Source: Sphingobium baderi
GTDB taxonomy: Bacteria; Pseudomonadota; Alphaproteobacteria; Sphingomonadales; Sphingomonadaceae
Length of the DNA stretch: 64,000 bases
Assembly: GCF_001456115.1 (NCBI RefSeq)
Contig: NZ_CP013264.1
Location: 1,754,501 to 1,818,500, forward strand
Reading direction: 5' to 3'
Of the stretch, positions 8,877 through 17,825 are shown in pieces; the stretch's first letter is position 1, and the number at the start of each line of letters is the position of its first letter. The translations under genes were made by a program, and so were the position numbers. The notes under the pieces were generated by a model that saw only the letters and a program-made list of their open reading frames with translations, searched no databases and had not been told where the DNA came from.

Positions 8877-9793
8877 GCGTCGCCGGAATGCCTCTCGCCA
8901 TTTCGAACCTCGACACCGGCTTGTTCTTCCACAACCCGGATGAGTGCAGATACGTCGTCCTCGGCCATGCCCGCCTGAACCGCCTTCTCCCAAAGCTGGG
9001 CCGCACCGATCAGGGTCGGAGCCGCGTCGAGCGGAAAGTCGACCGTCGCGGCCGCCTCGACTGCCAATTGGACGTCCTTGTGCAGAAGGCCGAGCCTGGG
9101 GCCGCTGTCGAACCGCCCGCTCAGAATGGCGGACGCCCGCCGATCGACAAGTGCCATGCTTCGGGCGCTGCCCGCGTTGAGGACATCGATCATGACCTTG
9201 GCATCAAGACCCAGTCGGGTGCCCATGACCAATGCTTCGAAAGCGCTGGCCATATTGGCGGCGGCAACCACATTGTTGACGAGCTTCATCAATTGGGCCT
9301 GACCGGGTTGGTCGCCGATATCGAAGATCGACGTGGAAAGTCGTTCCAGCACCGGTCGTACGGCGATACGCGCTTCGGCGCGCGCCGCGAGCATGATCGC
9401 CAGCGCGCCCTGACGTGCGACCGGCGCACCGCCCGAGACGGCCGCATCGATGAATTCTACTCCTTGCGTAGCCATGATCCCCGCGATCTCCCTGGCCGCA
9501 TCAGGTCCGATCGTGGACGTCTCGATATAATGGTGAACCCGCGATCCCGCGGCGACCTCGGCCGCAACGCTGCGGCTGACCTTGACGGTTGGCAGGCTGG
9601 CGATCACGACAGCGGCGCCATCGGCGACCTCTCGGGCGGAAGAGGTGGTACGCGCGCCACGTTCTTCCAGCCGTTGCATGGCCAGGGGATCAAGGTCGTG
9701 CACAAGCAGCGGCGTGCCGACATCCAGCAGGCGGTCGCCTATTGCGGCACCCATGTTGCCAAGGCCGAGCAGGCCGATCGCGGTTTCACTCAT
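8873..9793 (-). CDS. NAD(P)-dependent beta-hydroxyacid dehydrogenase (HIBADH-like)
   Basis: This 306-residue member of the 3-hydroxyisobutyrate / 6-phosphogluconate dehydrogenase family has an N-terminal Rossmann motif GLLGLGNMG. The substrate loop is DAAVSGGAPVARQGALA, and the catalytic Lys is in KLVNNVVAAANM. An all-helical C-terminal domain ends in HKDVQLAVEAA and a typical tail. Family members oxidise beta-hydroxyacids or reduce the semialdehydes. GAGGAG precedes the ATG. It diverges from the carboxymuconolactone-decarboxylase-like gene over a 49-bp gap with no copy of the ATCGA motif. Confidence 0.88.
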   Translation of the reverse strand: MSETAIGLLGLGNMGAAIGDRLLDVGTPLLVHDLDPLAMQRLEERGARTTSSAREVADGAAVVIASLPTVKVSRSVAAEVAAGSRVHHYIETSTIGPDAAREIAGIMATQGVEFIDAAVSGGAPVARQGALAIMLAARAEARIAVRPVLERLSTSIFDIGDQPGQAQLMKLVNNVVAAANMASAFEALVMGTRLGLDAKVMIDVLNAGSARSMALVDRRASAILSGRFDSGPRLGLLHKDVQLAVEAAATVDFPLDAAPTLIGAAQLWEKAVQAGMAEDDVSALIRVVEEQAGVEVRNGERHSGDA

Positions 9794-9842
9794 CCATCAG
9801 TCTCCTCGACACTCATCTTATTGCTTCAGGAAAGGGCATCCC

Positions 9843-10220
9843 ATGTCGGATAAAGGCGAAAGCGGCCGCGCGGTTCTGGCGGAGGTCATGGGCCAGGCCT
9901 ATGTCGACGCGCGTCAGGCATCGATCACGGACTTCAACCGGCCGTTGCGGACGTTCATCGACGAGAACTGCTTCGGCGATGTCTGGACGCGCCCCGGCCT
10001 TGAACGGAAAACGCGAAGCCTGATCCTCATTTCCACGCTGATTGCCCTCAATCGTCCGACGCAGGTGGAGGCGCACGTCCAGTCGGCCATCAACAACGGC
10101 GCGACCGTCGGCGAGATACAGGAGGTCCTGTACCAGACCATCGCCTATTGCGGACTGCCGGCGGCGGCGGACGGCTTTCGTGTTGCGGAGGCGGTGCTCC
10201 GCAAGATGGGAAAGCTTTAG
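9843..10220 (+). CDS. Carboxymuconolactone decarboxylase family protein
   Basis: This all-helical protein of 125 residues is of the CMD/AhpD superfamily. It contains ERKTRSLILISTLIALNRPTQVEAHVQSAINNGA, the core of the gamma-carboxymuconolactone decarboxylase type. The AhpD CxxC pair is absent, so a peroxidase role is unlikely. The conserved His of EAHVQSA is present. AGGAAAGG lies upstream of the ATG. The gene ends inside the last codons of the convergent P450 at 10217. It may decarboxylate or isomerise a small lactone or acid, but the substrate is not readable. Confidence 0.85.
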   Translation: MSDKGESGRAVLAEVMGQAYVDARQASITDFNRPLRTFIDENCFGDVWTRPGLERKTRSLILISTLIALNRPTQVEAHVQSAINNGATVGEIQEVLYQTIAYCGLPAAADGFRVAEAVLRKMGKL

Positions 10221-11476
10221 CCTGCCAGCACATGGAGGGGGCGCCAGGACCGCATCAGGAAGCCGCTGAACGCGGGAGCCGGACGGCTCGGATCCAGGCG
10301 CATCGCCGGAAAGCGGACCAGCATCTTCGACACGGCGCTGGCGATCTCGGCACGGGCGAGATGGGCGCCAAGGCATGTACGCGGCCCATAAGCGAATGCT
10401 AGATGATCGTGGGGCCTGGCGCGTTCCAGATCGACGGCATGCGGGCATCCATAGTGCCTCGGATCGCGATTGGCGCCGATGATAGCCACGGTAAGCATGT
10501 CGCCCTGTGCGATGGACTTGCCATTCAACTCGGTCGAGGCGCTGGCGCGACGCGGACGGAACTGAATGCTGCCGTTCAGCCGGAGCACCTCTTCCACGAA
10601 CCGGTCGAGATAGCGACTGCCTTCGTCGCGCACCTGCGCCATCAGGCTGTCGTCGGTCAGCAGCATGTGGAAGGCATTGCTTATTGCGTGCGTCGTCGTG
10701 TCTACGCCGGCGAAGAGAAGGCGGCGGCAGGCGTCGAGTGTGTCCAGTTCGTTCCAGTCGTCAAATACCCGATGGCCGCCGCGCCAGAGCTGGCTGATGA
10801 AATCCGAGCCTTCTCCGTTCTTGCGTTCCGATACGAGGGGTTTGAGAATGTCGTTCAGTTCTTCGGCGGCGGCGATGGCCTCGTCGGCCACGCGGCGCGC
10901 TTCGGCCGACGCCTCTCCCTCAAGCTGCAGCGCATTGGCGACGCTTGCGAACCGGCCGATGGCGTCATTGAGGGCCTTTACATGATCCAGATATGCGTGA
11001 TCGTGCTGCGGAAGGCCAAGCAACTGCGCGAAGATGCCCATGGGGACGCGTTCGGCGAAATCCTCGACGAGGTCGAAGGCCGGTCGATCTTCCAGGCCTT
11101 TGATCAGATGGTCTATCCAGGGATCGACAAGATCCTTGCGATACTCCCGGACGACCTTGGGCGACAGCAACTCCACCAGCCACCACTTATGGAAGGCACG
11201 GTGCCTCTCGCCCTTCAGGAACATGGAGGACCGCGGGTTATCGGAGCGGATCTTCATGTAATCACCGCCGGCTTTCATCGACATATAGGGGTGCTGGAAC
11301 AGTTCATCGTCCTTCAGCACTTCCTGGGCGAGATTGTAATTCGCCACGATCCAGCTTCTCATGCGGTCGTCCCAGGCAATCCCGCCCATGGATTGGACCT
11401 CCTCGTAAAAGTCGAAGGGCGGCTTATCCGCGGTATCCCAATAGGACGATTCCAGGGTGATGCTTTCGGCTGTCAT
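10217..11476 (-). CDS. Cytochrome P450 with canonical I-helix
   Basis: This 419-residue soluble P450 is distinct from the two paralogues at 1280 and 12128. The I-helix is FAGVDTTTH, with the normal acid-alcohol pair. The K-helix ExxR is EVLR, and the heme loop is FAYGPRTCLGAHLARAE, with Cys near residue 367. It resembles the CYP107/CYP116-like bacterial monooxygenases; family assignment would need a search. It is the second gene of a minus-strand pair, 28 bp downstream of an NTF2-like gene. That pairing is often seen in sphingomonad catabolic islands, and the partner may aid the isomerisation that follows hydroxylation. Confidence 0.9.
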   Translation of the reverse strand: MTAESITLESSYWDTADKPPFDFYEEVQSMGGIAWDDRMRSWIVANYNLAQEVLKDDELFQHPYMSMKAGGDYMKIRSDNPRSSMFLKGERHRAFHKWWLVELLSPKVVREYRKDLVDPWIDHLIKGLEDRPAFDLVEDFAERVPMGIFAQLLGLPQHDHAYLDHVKALNDAIGRFASVANALQLEGEASAEARRVADEAIAAAEELNDILKPLVSERKNGEGSDFISQLWRGGHRVFDDWNELDTLDACRRLLFAGVDTTTHAISNAFHMLLTDDSLMAQVRDEGSRYLDRFVEEVLRLNGSIQFRPRRASASTELNGKSIAQGDMLTVAIIGANRDPRHYGCPHAVDLERARPHDHLAFAYGPRTCLGAHLARAEIASAVSKMLVRFPAMRLDPSRPAPAFSGFLMRSWRPLHVLAG

Positions 11477-11504
11477 GACTTTGTCCTTGGGGGCCTGTTG
11501 ATGC

Positions 11505-11963
11505 TTATCGGTTATAAGCGGCGGTGGGCTTCAGCTTGGCGTCGAGCACGCCCAACTGAACGAACTTGCCGAGAACGTCGGCGATGCTGAAGATCTTGAC
11601 GATCTTCCCGTCACGAAAGCTGATGATCGAGAACCATTCGATGTCGAATGTGCGGCCGCTGGCATCGAGGCCCATATACTGACCGTCGCTGTGGGTTCCG
11701 ATCTGACGGCAGAGCGCCCACACGTCGTCGCCGTCCGCCGTCATCCGCACCACCGAATAATGCGATGGCTGGAACGTCCTGTAGCTCGCCACCGGTGACT
11801 GCTTCCAGGCTGCGTAGCCGGTAAGGTCTGGACGGGACGGGTTGCTGTATTCGAAATCGGGATGGAAGAACGCGTCCATGGCATCGAAATCGCCGCGATT
11901 AAGTACCTCCTGAAGGTCTTTCCACGCCTGCATATGCCTTTGTGCCTTGGACTCGTCGGTCAT
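11505..11963 (-). CDS. SnoaL-like (NTF2 fold) protein
   Basis: This 152-residue polyketide-cyclase-like SnoaL protein begins HMQAWKDLQEVLNRGDFDAMDAFFHPDFEYSNP. It continues with GLDASGRTFDIEWFSIISFRDGKIVKIFSIADVLGKFVQLG, the signature core of SnoaL-type proteins. The ATG at 11963 has GGGAGAG upstream; a longer frame to 12128 has no ribosome site and would run into the divergent promoter. It is transcribed divergently from the P450 at 12128, with a motif site in the gap. Role unknown; isomerase or hydratase activity is the family norm. Confidence 0.85.
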   Translation of the reverse strand: MTDESKAQRHMQAWKDLQEVLNRGDFDAMDAFFHPDFEYSNPSRPDLTGYAAWKQSPVASYRTFQPSHYSVVRMTADGDDVWALCRQIGTHSDGQYMGLDASGRTFDIEWFSIISFRDGKIVKIFSIADVLGKFVQLGVLDAKLKPTAAYNR

Positions 11964-12055
11964 CACTGCTCTCTCCCGGTCTGGTTGACGCAGGCTGCCA
12001 GCAAGCCGCCTGCACGGTGCAGTCTTAGGGATGCGCGTGAACAATTGCACGAAAA

Positions 12056-12066
12056 ATCGACAATCG
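12056..12066 (+). promoter_or_regulatory. Operator-like motif ATCGACAATCG, site 3
   Basis: This is the one-base variant (T to C) of the 11-mer at 1260. It overlaps a 10-bp palindrome CAATCGATTG at 12061-12070. It lies in the divergent gap between the NTF2-like gene (start 11963) and the second paralogous P450, so it could serve both. Confidence 0.5.
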
Positions 12067-12127
12067 ATTGACAGCCTCTTTTCGCTGGGGCACTCAGGGC
12101 GAAATATATGAGATTGAGGAGGGCGCA

Positions 12128-13390
12128 TTGACGCAAACCCTGGTGCAGGACGGACTGGAACGCATAGAAGACGTCCTTTCGGCCAAGCCCTTTTTCCCGC
12201 TGGACCTCACCGATGATGGCCTGAGGCAGGTGGCTTTGCGTGATTATGTTCCCGGTTGGGCCACGAGCGCGCCGTTCTACGTGCGCCGCAACGGCATCGC
12301 GGGGGTGCTTTGCACGCGCGCCGCCGACGTGCGTTCTGTCTACATGGACACCGACCGTTTTGTCATGAAGTCGCCCGGCCTGCCCGGCTATGAGGTGTTC
12401 GACGTGTTCGGCGGGCTGGAAAGTGTGTTGCAGATGGACGGGGACCGCCATTCCCGCGTGCGGCGCCTGATGAATCCTGCATTCTCTCCCGTTGGGCTGA
12501 CCAATATCCGTCCGGCGATGCAGAAGATCGTAACGGAAAGCCTGGACGCCATCGCGGCACGCGCGCCGGCCTTCGACGCCATGGCCGATTTCTGCAACAC
12601 GCTCATCATGCGGACGCTGCTTGATGCGACGTTCAATCTGACGCGAGAGCAGCAGGCTGCATTCGAGCGGATGCACAACAGCATCGCGATGGCGACCCAG
12701 TTTCGGCCGGGGGAGGCGCGACCGCAGGAATTCACGGACGCCGTCATCGCCGTCCGTACGGTGATTGCCGAGGTCATCGAGGAGCGTCGGCGCACGCCGG
12801 GCAATGATTTCATCAGCAGCCTCATTACGGCCCGCGACGAGGGCAGCAAGCTCAGTGATGAGGAGCTTTATGGTCAGATCAACACGATATGTGGTGCTGC
12901 CATCGGTTCGACGGCGGGGGCGCTGGGTGCAGTACTGTATGTTCTGGGCAAGAACCCGGCGGAATTCGACAAGCTCAAGCGCAATCCCGAGATGATTGCG
13001 GTCTCCTTGGACGAATGTACCCGCATCCACGGGCCTGGCCTGTTCTCGTTCACGCGCTTTGCAACCGCTGACACCGAAGTGGGTGGCACGCAAATCCTCA
13101 AGGACATGCCCGTATTCGTGTCGCCCCAGGCGGCAAATTACGATCCGGAAGAATATGATGATCCCGGACGGCTCGACTTATCGCGCAAGCCGAAATCGAT
13201 CATGTCCTTCGGCACCGGGCCCCATCATTGCATCGGCGTCAGAATGGCAAAGATGGCGATGCAAATGGGTTTGGCCGGCTTGATCGAGCGCTTTCCCGGC
13301 CTGCGTCTTTCCGACCCGGATTTTACGCCGGTCTATTCGGGCAGCGTCGGGACAATGTCGATCGTCAGCCTGCCGATGCTGACCCACTGA
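12128..13390 (+). CDS. Cytochrome P450 (second of a paralogous pair)
   Basis: This soluble P450 of 420 residues is closely similar to the one at 1280 across its length. Shared stretches include GGLESVLQMDGDRH, LMNPAFSP, ARDEGSKL and YGQINTICGAA. The heme loop is FGTGPHHCIG, with Cys near residue 368, and ExxR is present as ECTR. The I-helix CGAAIGSTAGA again lacks the acid of AGxDT. The TTG at 12128 was chosen because GAGGAGG lies 5-6 bp upstream and because it matches the length of its paralogue; a longer frame starts at TTG 12068. It leads the unit P450, TonB receptor, SDR, ferredoxin, SDR, NTF2-like, repeating the order of the first unit. Confidence 0.9.
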   Translation: MTQTLVQDGLERIEDVLSAKPFFPLDLTDDGLRQVALRDYVPGWATSAPFYVRRNGIAGVLCTRAADVRSVYMDTDRFVMKSPGLPGYEVFDVFGGLESVLQMDGDRHSRVRRLMNPAFSPVGLTNIRPAMQKIVTESLDAIAARAPAFDAMADFCNTLIMRTLLDATFNLTREQQAAFERMHNSIAMATQFRPGEARPQEFTDAVIAVRTVIAEVIEERRRTPGNDFISSLITARDEGSKLSDEELYGQINTICGAAIGSTAGALGAVLYVLGKNPAEFDKLKRNPEMIAVSLDECTRIHGPGLFSFTRFATADTEVGGTQILKDMPVFVSPQAANYDPEEYDDPGRLDLSRKPKSIMSFGTGPHHCIGVRMAKMAMQMGLAGLIERFPGLRLSDPDFTPVYSGSVGTMSIVSLPMLTH

Positions 13391-13463
13391 ACGCGGCCTT
13401 ACCGGCCTTTCGGCAACTGCGGATGATCCGCCAAAAGTAACAAATATTCTGGGAGGGGAAATT

Positions 13464-15812
13464 ATGTCCAAGGAAAAATCACGTCGTCTGTCCATGGCAA
13501 GCGCCGTTGCGGTGATTTTCATACTCGCTGGCGGTGGATCGGCGATCGCGCAGGATCAGGCGGCCGCGGCCGCCAGCCCGGATGATCAGGGCGGCGCCTT
13601 GAGCGACATCGTCGTTACCGCCCGCAAGGTCTCGGAGAACCTCCAGACCGTCCCCGTCGCCATTACCGCGTTTTCCGGGGAGGCGTTGAAGAATGCAGGC
13701 ATCAACAATGTCTTCGACATCCAGGGCAAGGTGCCCAATCTTTACCTGCAAAACAGCGCGATCGACGCGGCCGGCCTGACGATCGCCATGCGCGGGCAGA
13801 AGCAGAACGATTTCATCCTGACGGTCGATCCGTCCGTAGGCCTCTATGTCGATGGGTTCTACCATCCGCGCACTTATGGAATGCGTAGTGCGATGGTCGA
13901 TGTCGAACGTCTGGAAGTCCTGCGCGGGCCCCAAGGGACGTTATATGGCCGCAACACGACGGGCGGCGCACTCAGCATATATTCCGCGCAGCCCACAGAT
14001 GAACTGGGTGCCTCGATCGCCGTGAAGGGCGGTGACCACGGTTCCTTTGAGGGAACGGCGATCGCCAATATTCCGCTCAGCGACAATGTCTCGACCCGCT
14101 TCGTCGTGCAGCATGGGGAGCAGGACGGCCTCGGCAGTGACGGCCTGAGCAATGATGTCGCATCGGAAAACCGGACCTATGTGCGCGGCAAGATCAAGGC
14201 GGACATGGGGAGCATCCATGCCACCGTCACCGGGGTCTATTCGCGGGTGAATACCGGCGGCGCGTTGCTCAAGCTCGGCGGCCTCGCTCCGGCCTCCTCG
14301 TGCCCCACTCGCGGCCTGGACGGATGTATCGCGACTTATCAGGTCGTGGCCGAACTCTATGGCCTGGCAGGTCTGGCCAATCCGGCGCAGCGTGCCGCCG
14401 GCGAAGCGGCGCTGGAATCCTATCTAGGCGGCAGCGGCCGCAAAAGCGGGAGCCTGTACAAAGCATTTTCCACGTTCGAATCCCAGGAGGTCAATCTCGA
14501 TCTCTCGGCAGACCTGAACGATACCCTGACCGTGCGGTCCCTGACCGGCTATCAGCATTTCACGCGGGGCAACAACACCGACGACGACGGCACGCCCTTC
14601 ACGATCCTCAATGCCGAACAGCGCACGCGTGAGAAATATTTCAGCCAGGAATTGCAACTGCTGGGCGACATGAATTCGCTCCAGTGGGTGCTGGGCGCTT
14701 ATTACGGACGTGAGAGCGGCAGCGAGGTTTCCACTTCCGTCGCCATTCCGCTGCTCAATCCTATGGCGCTGGTCACTGACGGAACGATCGTCAACCGATC
14801 GCTGGCGGCGTTCGCGCAAGCGACGTGGACCTTCGCGCCGGAAACCCGGCTGACGGGCGGCATCCGCTATTCCAGCGACCGGCGGATCCTGGTTTCGCGT
14901 ACCCACGACAGCACCGGCGCGTGCGTGGTCCCGGCTGGCGCACTCACCGGAGCGCCGGGCAACCCGGCCAATGGTCCTTCGCAATGCCCCCGGACCTTCT
15001 CCAACGACTTCTCCGACCCGTCCTGGCTGATCTCGATCGATCATCGCTTTTCCCCCGAACTCTTCGCCTATGCCAAGGTCGCAAGGGGGTATCGCACCGG
15101 GGGACAAAATCTGCGCGGCAGCTATGTCGATACGGCCTTCCAGCCGTTCGAGCCGGAGACGGTCACCGAATATGAGGCGGGCATAAAGGCGGATCTGCTG
15201 GACAGGCACCTGCGTGTGAACCTGGCCGCCTTCTACGACGACTACAAGAATATCCAGCGATCGGTGACCGTGCTCACTCTTCGGCCCTCGCCCTCGACCA
15301 TCGTCACCAACGCGGCGAGCGGACGGATAAAGGGTGTCGAAGCCGAGGTTGAGGCGAAGCTGAACCCGGTCTTCAGCTTCGGCGGAAACGCGAGCTACAC
15401 CGGCGCCAAGTACAAGAAGTTCATCGACGTCATCGGTGATCGCAGCGATGAAACCTTCGGCGTGCCCAAGTGGATGGCGTCGGTCCATGGCCAGATTGAC
15501 CTGCCGACTTCCATGGGCGCCCTGAATGCCCAGCTCAGCTATGACTGGCAGAGCAAGACCGTTCTGGCGCCGGAGGCGCAGTTCGACGACCAGGTCACGC
15601 AAAAGGCTTATGGCTTGCTGAATGGCCGCGTGGCGCTGGACCTCGACTCGGTCAACGGCACGGTGGCAATCTATGGCCGCAACATCCTGAATAAATCTTA
15701 TGCGAGCGGTGCCATTGCCACCGACCGCGCCCTCGGCTTCAATGCCGTGGTCTATGGCGAACCGCGCAGGGTTGGTGTCGAGCTGACGCTGCGCTTCGGC
15801 GGAATGCGGTGA
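13464..15812 (+). CDS. TonB-dependent outer-membrane receptor
   Basis: This is a 782-residue receptor. The signal peptide is hydrophobic to GGGSAIAQ, followed by an Ala-rich linker, SDIVVTARKVSENLQTVPVAITAF and the plug sequence RGPQGTLYGRNTTGGALS. The barrel ends VGVELTLRF followed by four extra residues (GGMR), so the terminal phenylalanine is not quite at the end. GGAGGGG stands before the ATG. Downstream of a P450 and upstream of an SDR and ferredoxin, it is inferred to import the island's substrate. It is more similar in its N-terminus to the receptor at 31667 (both have KVSENLQT) than to the one at 2595. Confidence 0.93.
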   Translation: MSKEKSRRLSMASAVAVIFILAGGGSAIAQDQAAAAASPDDQGGALSDIVVTARKVSENLQTVPVAITAFSGEALKNAGINNVFDIQGKVPNLYLQNSAIDAAGLTIAMRGQKQNDFILTVDPSVGLYVDGFYHPRTYGMRSAMVDVERLEVLRGPQGTLYGRNTTGGALSIYSAQPTDELGASIAVKGGDHGSFEGTAIANIPLSDNVSTRFVVQHGEQDGLGSDGLSNDVASENRTYVRGKIKADMGSIHATVTGVYSRVNTGGALLKLGGLAPASSCPTRGLDGCIATYQVVAELYGLAGLANPAQRAAGEAALESYLGGSGRKSGSLYKAFSTFESQEVNLDLSADLNDTLTVRSLTGYQHFTRGNNTDDDGTPFTILNAEQRTREKYFSQELQLLGDMNSLQWVLGAYYGRESGSEVSTSVAIPLLNPMALVTDGTIVNRSLAAFAQATWTFAPETRLTGGIRYSSDRRILVSRTHDSTGACVVPAGALTGAPGNPANGPSQCPRTFSNDFSDPSWLISIDHRFSPELFAYAKVARGYRTGGQNLRGSYVDTAFQPFEPETVTEYEAGIKADLLDRHLRVNLAAFYDDYKNIQRSVTVLTLRPSPSTIVTNAASGRIKGVEAEVEAKLNPVFSFGGNASYTGAKYKKFIDVIGDRSDETFGVPKWMASVHGQIDLPTSMGALNAQLSYDWQSKTVLAPEAQFDDQVTQKAYGLLNGRVALDLDSVNGTVAIYGRNILNKSYASGAIATDRALGFNAVVYGEPRRVGVELTLRFGGMR

Positions 15813-15832
15813 TAACGGAAGGAGTGGCTGCA

Positions 15833-16597
15833 ATGGACCTGGAGGGAAAGACTGTCCTGGTTATCGGAGCAGGCTTGCTCGGTGGACCGGCGGCGAAGGC
15901 TCTGGCGCTTTCGGGCGGCAGCGTCGTGGTTGCCGACATCGACCACGATGCCGCCAGCCGGGTCGCGGGAGAGATATCCGACGCCGGCGGGAAGGCGCTG
16001 CCCGTCGTCATCGACCTTAGCGACGAAAAGAGTGTGGAATCCGGAGTCCGGGATGCGGCAGCGTTCACCGGTCGGCTCGACGGTCTTTTCGTAAATTCCT
16101 ATGATCCGGTTGCTTCCTCGCAGGACAGGAATATCGTCGATATCGATCTTGCCGCCTGGCGGCGGTCCCTTGATGTCAACCTGACCGGCTATCTCCTGGC
16201 GATGCGCAATGCACTCCCGTTCCTGCTGGACGCGGGGGGAGGGGGTATTGTCCTCACGTCCTCCTCCGATTCGTTTGATAGTCCGCCGACTCGGGTCGCT
16301 TATCCGGTGACGAAATATGCGCTGCATGCGCTGTGCCGGCACGTCGCATCGAATTGGGGCCGGAATGGCATCCGGTGCAATGTCATCGTCCCCGGCCTCG
16401 TGCCGCGCCTCCTGCCGGACGGCAGCTTCCCGCCCGAGCGCGTCAACTTTTACGCCCGCTATCAGGCGGAAACCCCGAGCACCCGGCTGGGCCAGCCCCG
16501 CGACATCGCTGCCATGGTCAGCTTCCTTCTTTCCAACGAGGCGGAATGGATCAACGGACAGATCATCGGCGTCGACGGCGGCCTTGTGCTGCGCTGA
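15833..16597 (+). CDS. SDR family oxidoreductase
   Basis: This is a short-chain dehydrogenase of 254 residues. The coenzyme motif is VIGAGLLGG rather than TGxxxGxG. Asp in VVADID suggests NAD(H). The usual NNAG is replaced by NSYD. The Ser site is SSSDSF and YxxxK is YPVTK. The C-terminal INGQIIGVDGG is normal. AAGGAG lies 8 bp before ATG 15833; the frame also opens at a GTG at 15809 overlapping the receptor stop. Its divergent cofactor loop sets it apart from the other three SDRs of the island. The substrate is unknown. Confidence 0.87.
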   Translation: MDLEGKTVLVIGAGLLGGPAAKALALSGGSVVVADIDHDAASRVAGEISDAGGKALPVVIDLSDEKSVESGVRDAAAFTGRLDGLFVNSYDPVASSQDRNIVDIDLAAWRRSLDVNLTGYLLAMRNALPFLLDAGGGGIVLTSSSDSFDSPPTRVAYPVTKYALHALCRHVASNWGRNGIRCNVIVPGLVPRLLPDGSFPPERVNFYARYQAETPSTRLGQPRDIAAMVSFLLSNEAEWINGQIIGVDGGLVLR

Positions 16598-16621
16598 TCC
16601 GGTCACGCGAGGGAACTGGTC

Positions 16622-16939
16622 ATGGTAACGGTCACTGTGGTGGATCGAAACGGGATTTCCCGGCGCGTCGATCTCCAGGGATCCGACTCCCTGATGCTGG
16701 CGCTGCGCGATGAGGCAGGTTTCGAAATCGCCGGAGAGTGTGGCGGCTTCTGCATTTGCGGGACCTGCCATGTCTACATCGCCCGGTCGGAGCAGGCGGC
16801 GTTTTCTCCCCCGTCGGAGGAGGAGAGCGAGCTCGCAGCATTCCTGCAGCATTATGGCCCGGACTCGCGCCTGGCTTGTCAGATTCCGCTCGCCTCGGTG
16901 CCCGAAGGCCTGACCATTCACATCGCGCCGGAAGAATGA
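16622..16939 (+). CDS. [2Fe-2S] ferredoxin (adrenodoxin/putidaredoxin type)
   Basis: This 105-residue electron carrier has the cluster motif C-x5-C-x2-C in ECGGFCICGTCH and a fourth Cys in LACQI, as in P450-linked ferredoxins such as putidaredoxin. An additional Cys lies inside the first loop. The acidic SPPSEEESELAAFL is the usual partner-binding region. GAGGGAA precedes the ATG, and the stop overlaps the next gene (ATGA). It is the only ferredoxin in the window and no ferredoxin reductase is present. It may therefore feed the P450s and perhaps the split Rieske pair, drawing electrons from a reductase encoded elsewhere. Confidence 0.92.
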   Translation: MVTVTVVDRNGISRRVDLQGSDSLMLALRDEAGFEIAGECGGFCICGTCHVYIARSEQAAFSPPSEEESELAAFLQHYGPDSRLACQIPLASVPEGLTIHIAPEE

Positions 16940-17814
16940 TGACCATGGTGGAAACGAAACGGCTGTTCGCGGACGACGACTTCGCTGGGCGCGTGGCCTT
17001 CGTCACGGGCGCGGCCAGCGGCATCGGTCATGGCCTTGCCCGCTTGTTGGCCGAGCGGGGGGCACGGCTCGCGATTGCGGATGTGCGCGCCGAAGCGATC
17101 GAGGAAACGGCTCACGGTTTGCGCGATACCGGCGCCGAGATCATCGCCCTTCCGCTGGATGTAACGGACAGGCAGGCGGTGGTGGATGCGGCGGATACGG
17201 TGGAGAAGTATTTCGGCGCCGTCCATCTGGTGGCCAACAATGCCGGTATCGCACAGGTCGGGACGCCGCTGGATCAGGTCGACGAGGACACCTATCGCTG
17301 GATGTTCGAAGTCAACGTCCATGGCATCTCGAATGGCATGGCCGCATTTGCCCCGAAGCTGAAGGCGAACGGGGCAGGCGGGGGCCATATCGTCAACACG
17401 TCGTCGATGGCGGGGCTTTTCATGGTGCCGGGCTGGCACATCGGCCTGTATGCGGCCAGCAAGATGGCGGTCATTCCACTGTCTTTCGGTATGCGGCTTG
17501 CTCTGTCGCCCTATAATATCGGCGTTTCGGCGGTGTGCCCGGGACGCGTCTGGAGTGATCTGCGGCGCAATTCAGCCTTGCTGGCACCGCATGCCGGGCC
17601 GCAGGTATCCAACCTGCCCGACGACATCGACGACAAGGTGATGACACCCGCTCAGGCGGCACGGATCATATTGAGCGGTGTGGTGGCCGATCGTGCCCTG
17701 ATCCTGACCCACCCGGAGCATGCACGGGAGGTGTCGGACTATCACGCCCTGATCATGGATGAATTTGCCTATTGGTCCACGGCCGTCGATCGCCTGGCCG
17801 AGACCCCAAGCTGA
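16936..17814 (+). CDS. SDR family oxidoreductase
   Basis: This classical SDR of 292 residues has VTGAASGIGHG, Asp in IADVR (NAD preference), NNAGIAQ, catalytic Ser in NTSSMAG and YAASK. It has a longer C-terminal part than usual, without the DGG ending, as in the SDR group often found beside acyl-CoA and hydroxysteroid catabolism genes. The start overlaps the ferredoxin stop (ATGA), so the two are coupled; ATGs at 16939 and 16945 are alternatives. It probably oxidises a hydroxyl formed by the P450 served by the coupled ferredoxin, which is inference from order. Confidence 0.88.
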   Translation: MMTMVETKRLFADDDFAGRVAFVTGAASGIGHGLARLLAERGARLAIADVRAEAIEETAHGLRDTGAEIIALPLDVTDRQAVVDAADTVEKYFGAVHLVANNAGIAQVGTPLDQVDEDTYRWMFEVNVHGISNGMAAFAPKLKANGAGGGHIVNTSSMAGLFMVPGWHIGLYAASKMAVIPLSFGMRLALSPYNIGVSAVCPGRVWSDLRRNSALLAPHAGPQVSNLPDDIDDKVMTPAQAARIILSGVVADRALILTHPEHAREVSDYHALIMDEFAYWSTAVDRLAETPS

Positions 17815-17825
17815 AGGAGAACACG

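Noticed and set aside
14424..15833. 469-codon minus-strand frame opposite the second TonB receptor
   Set aside because: Antisense frame in a high-GC gene; the plus-strand receptor is unmistakable.
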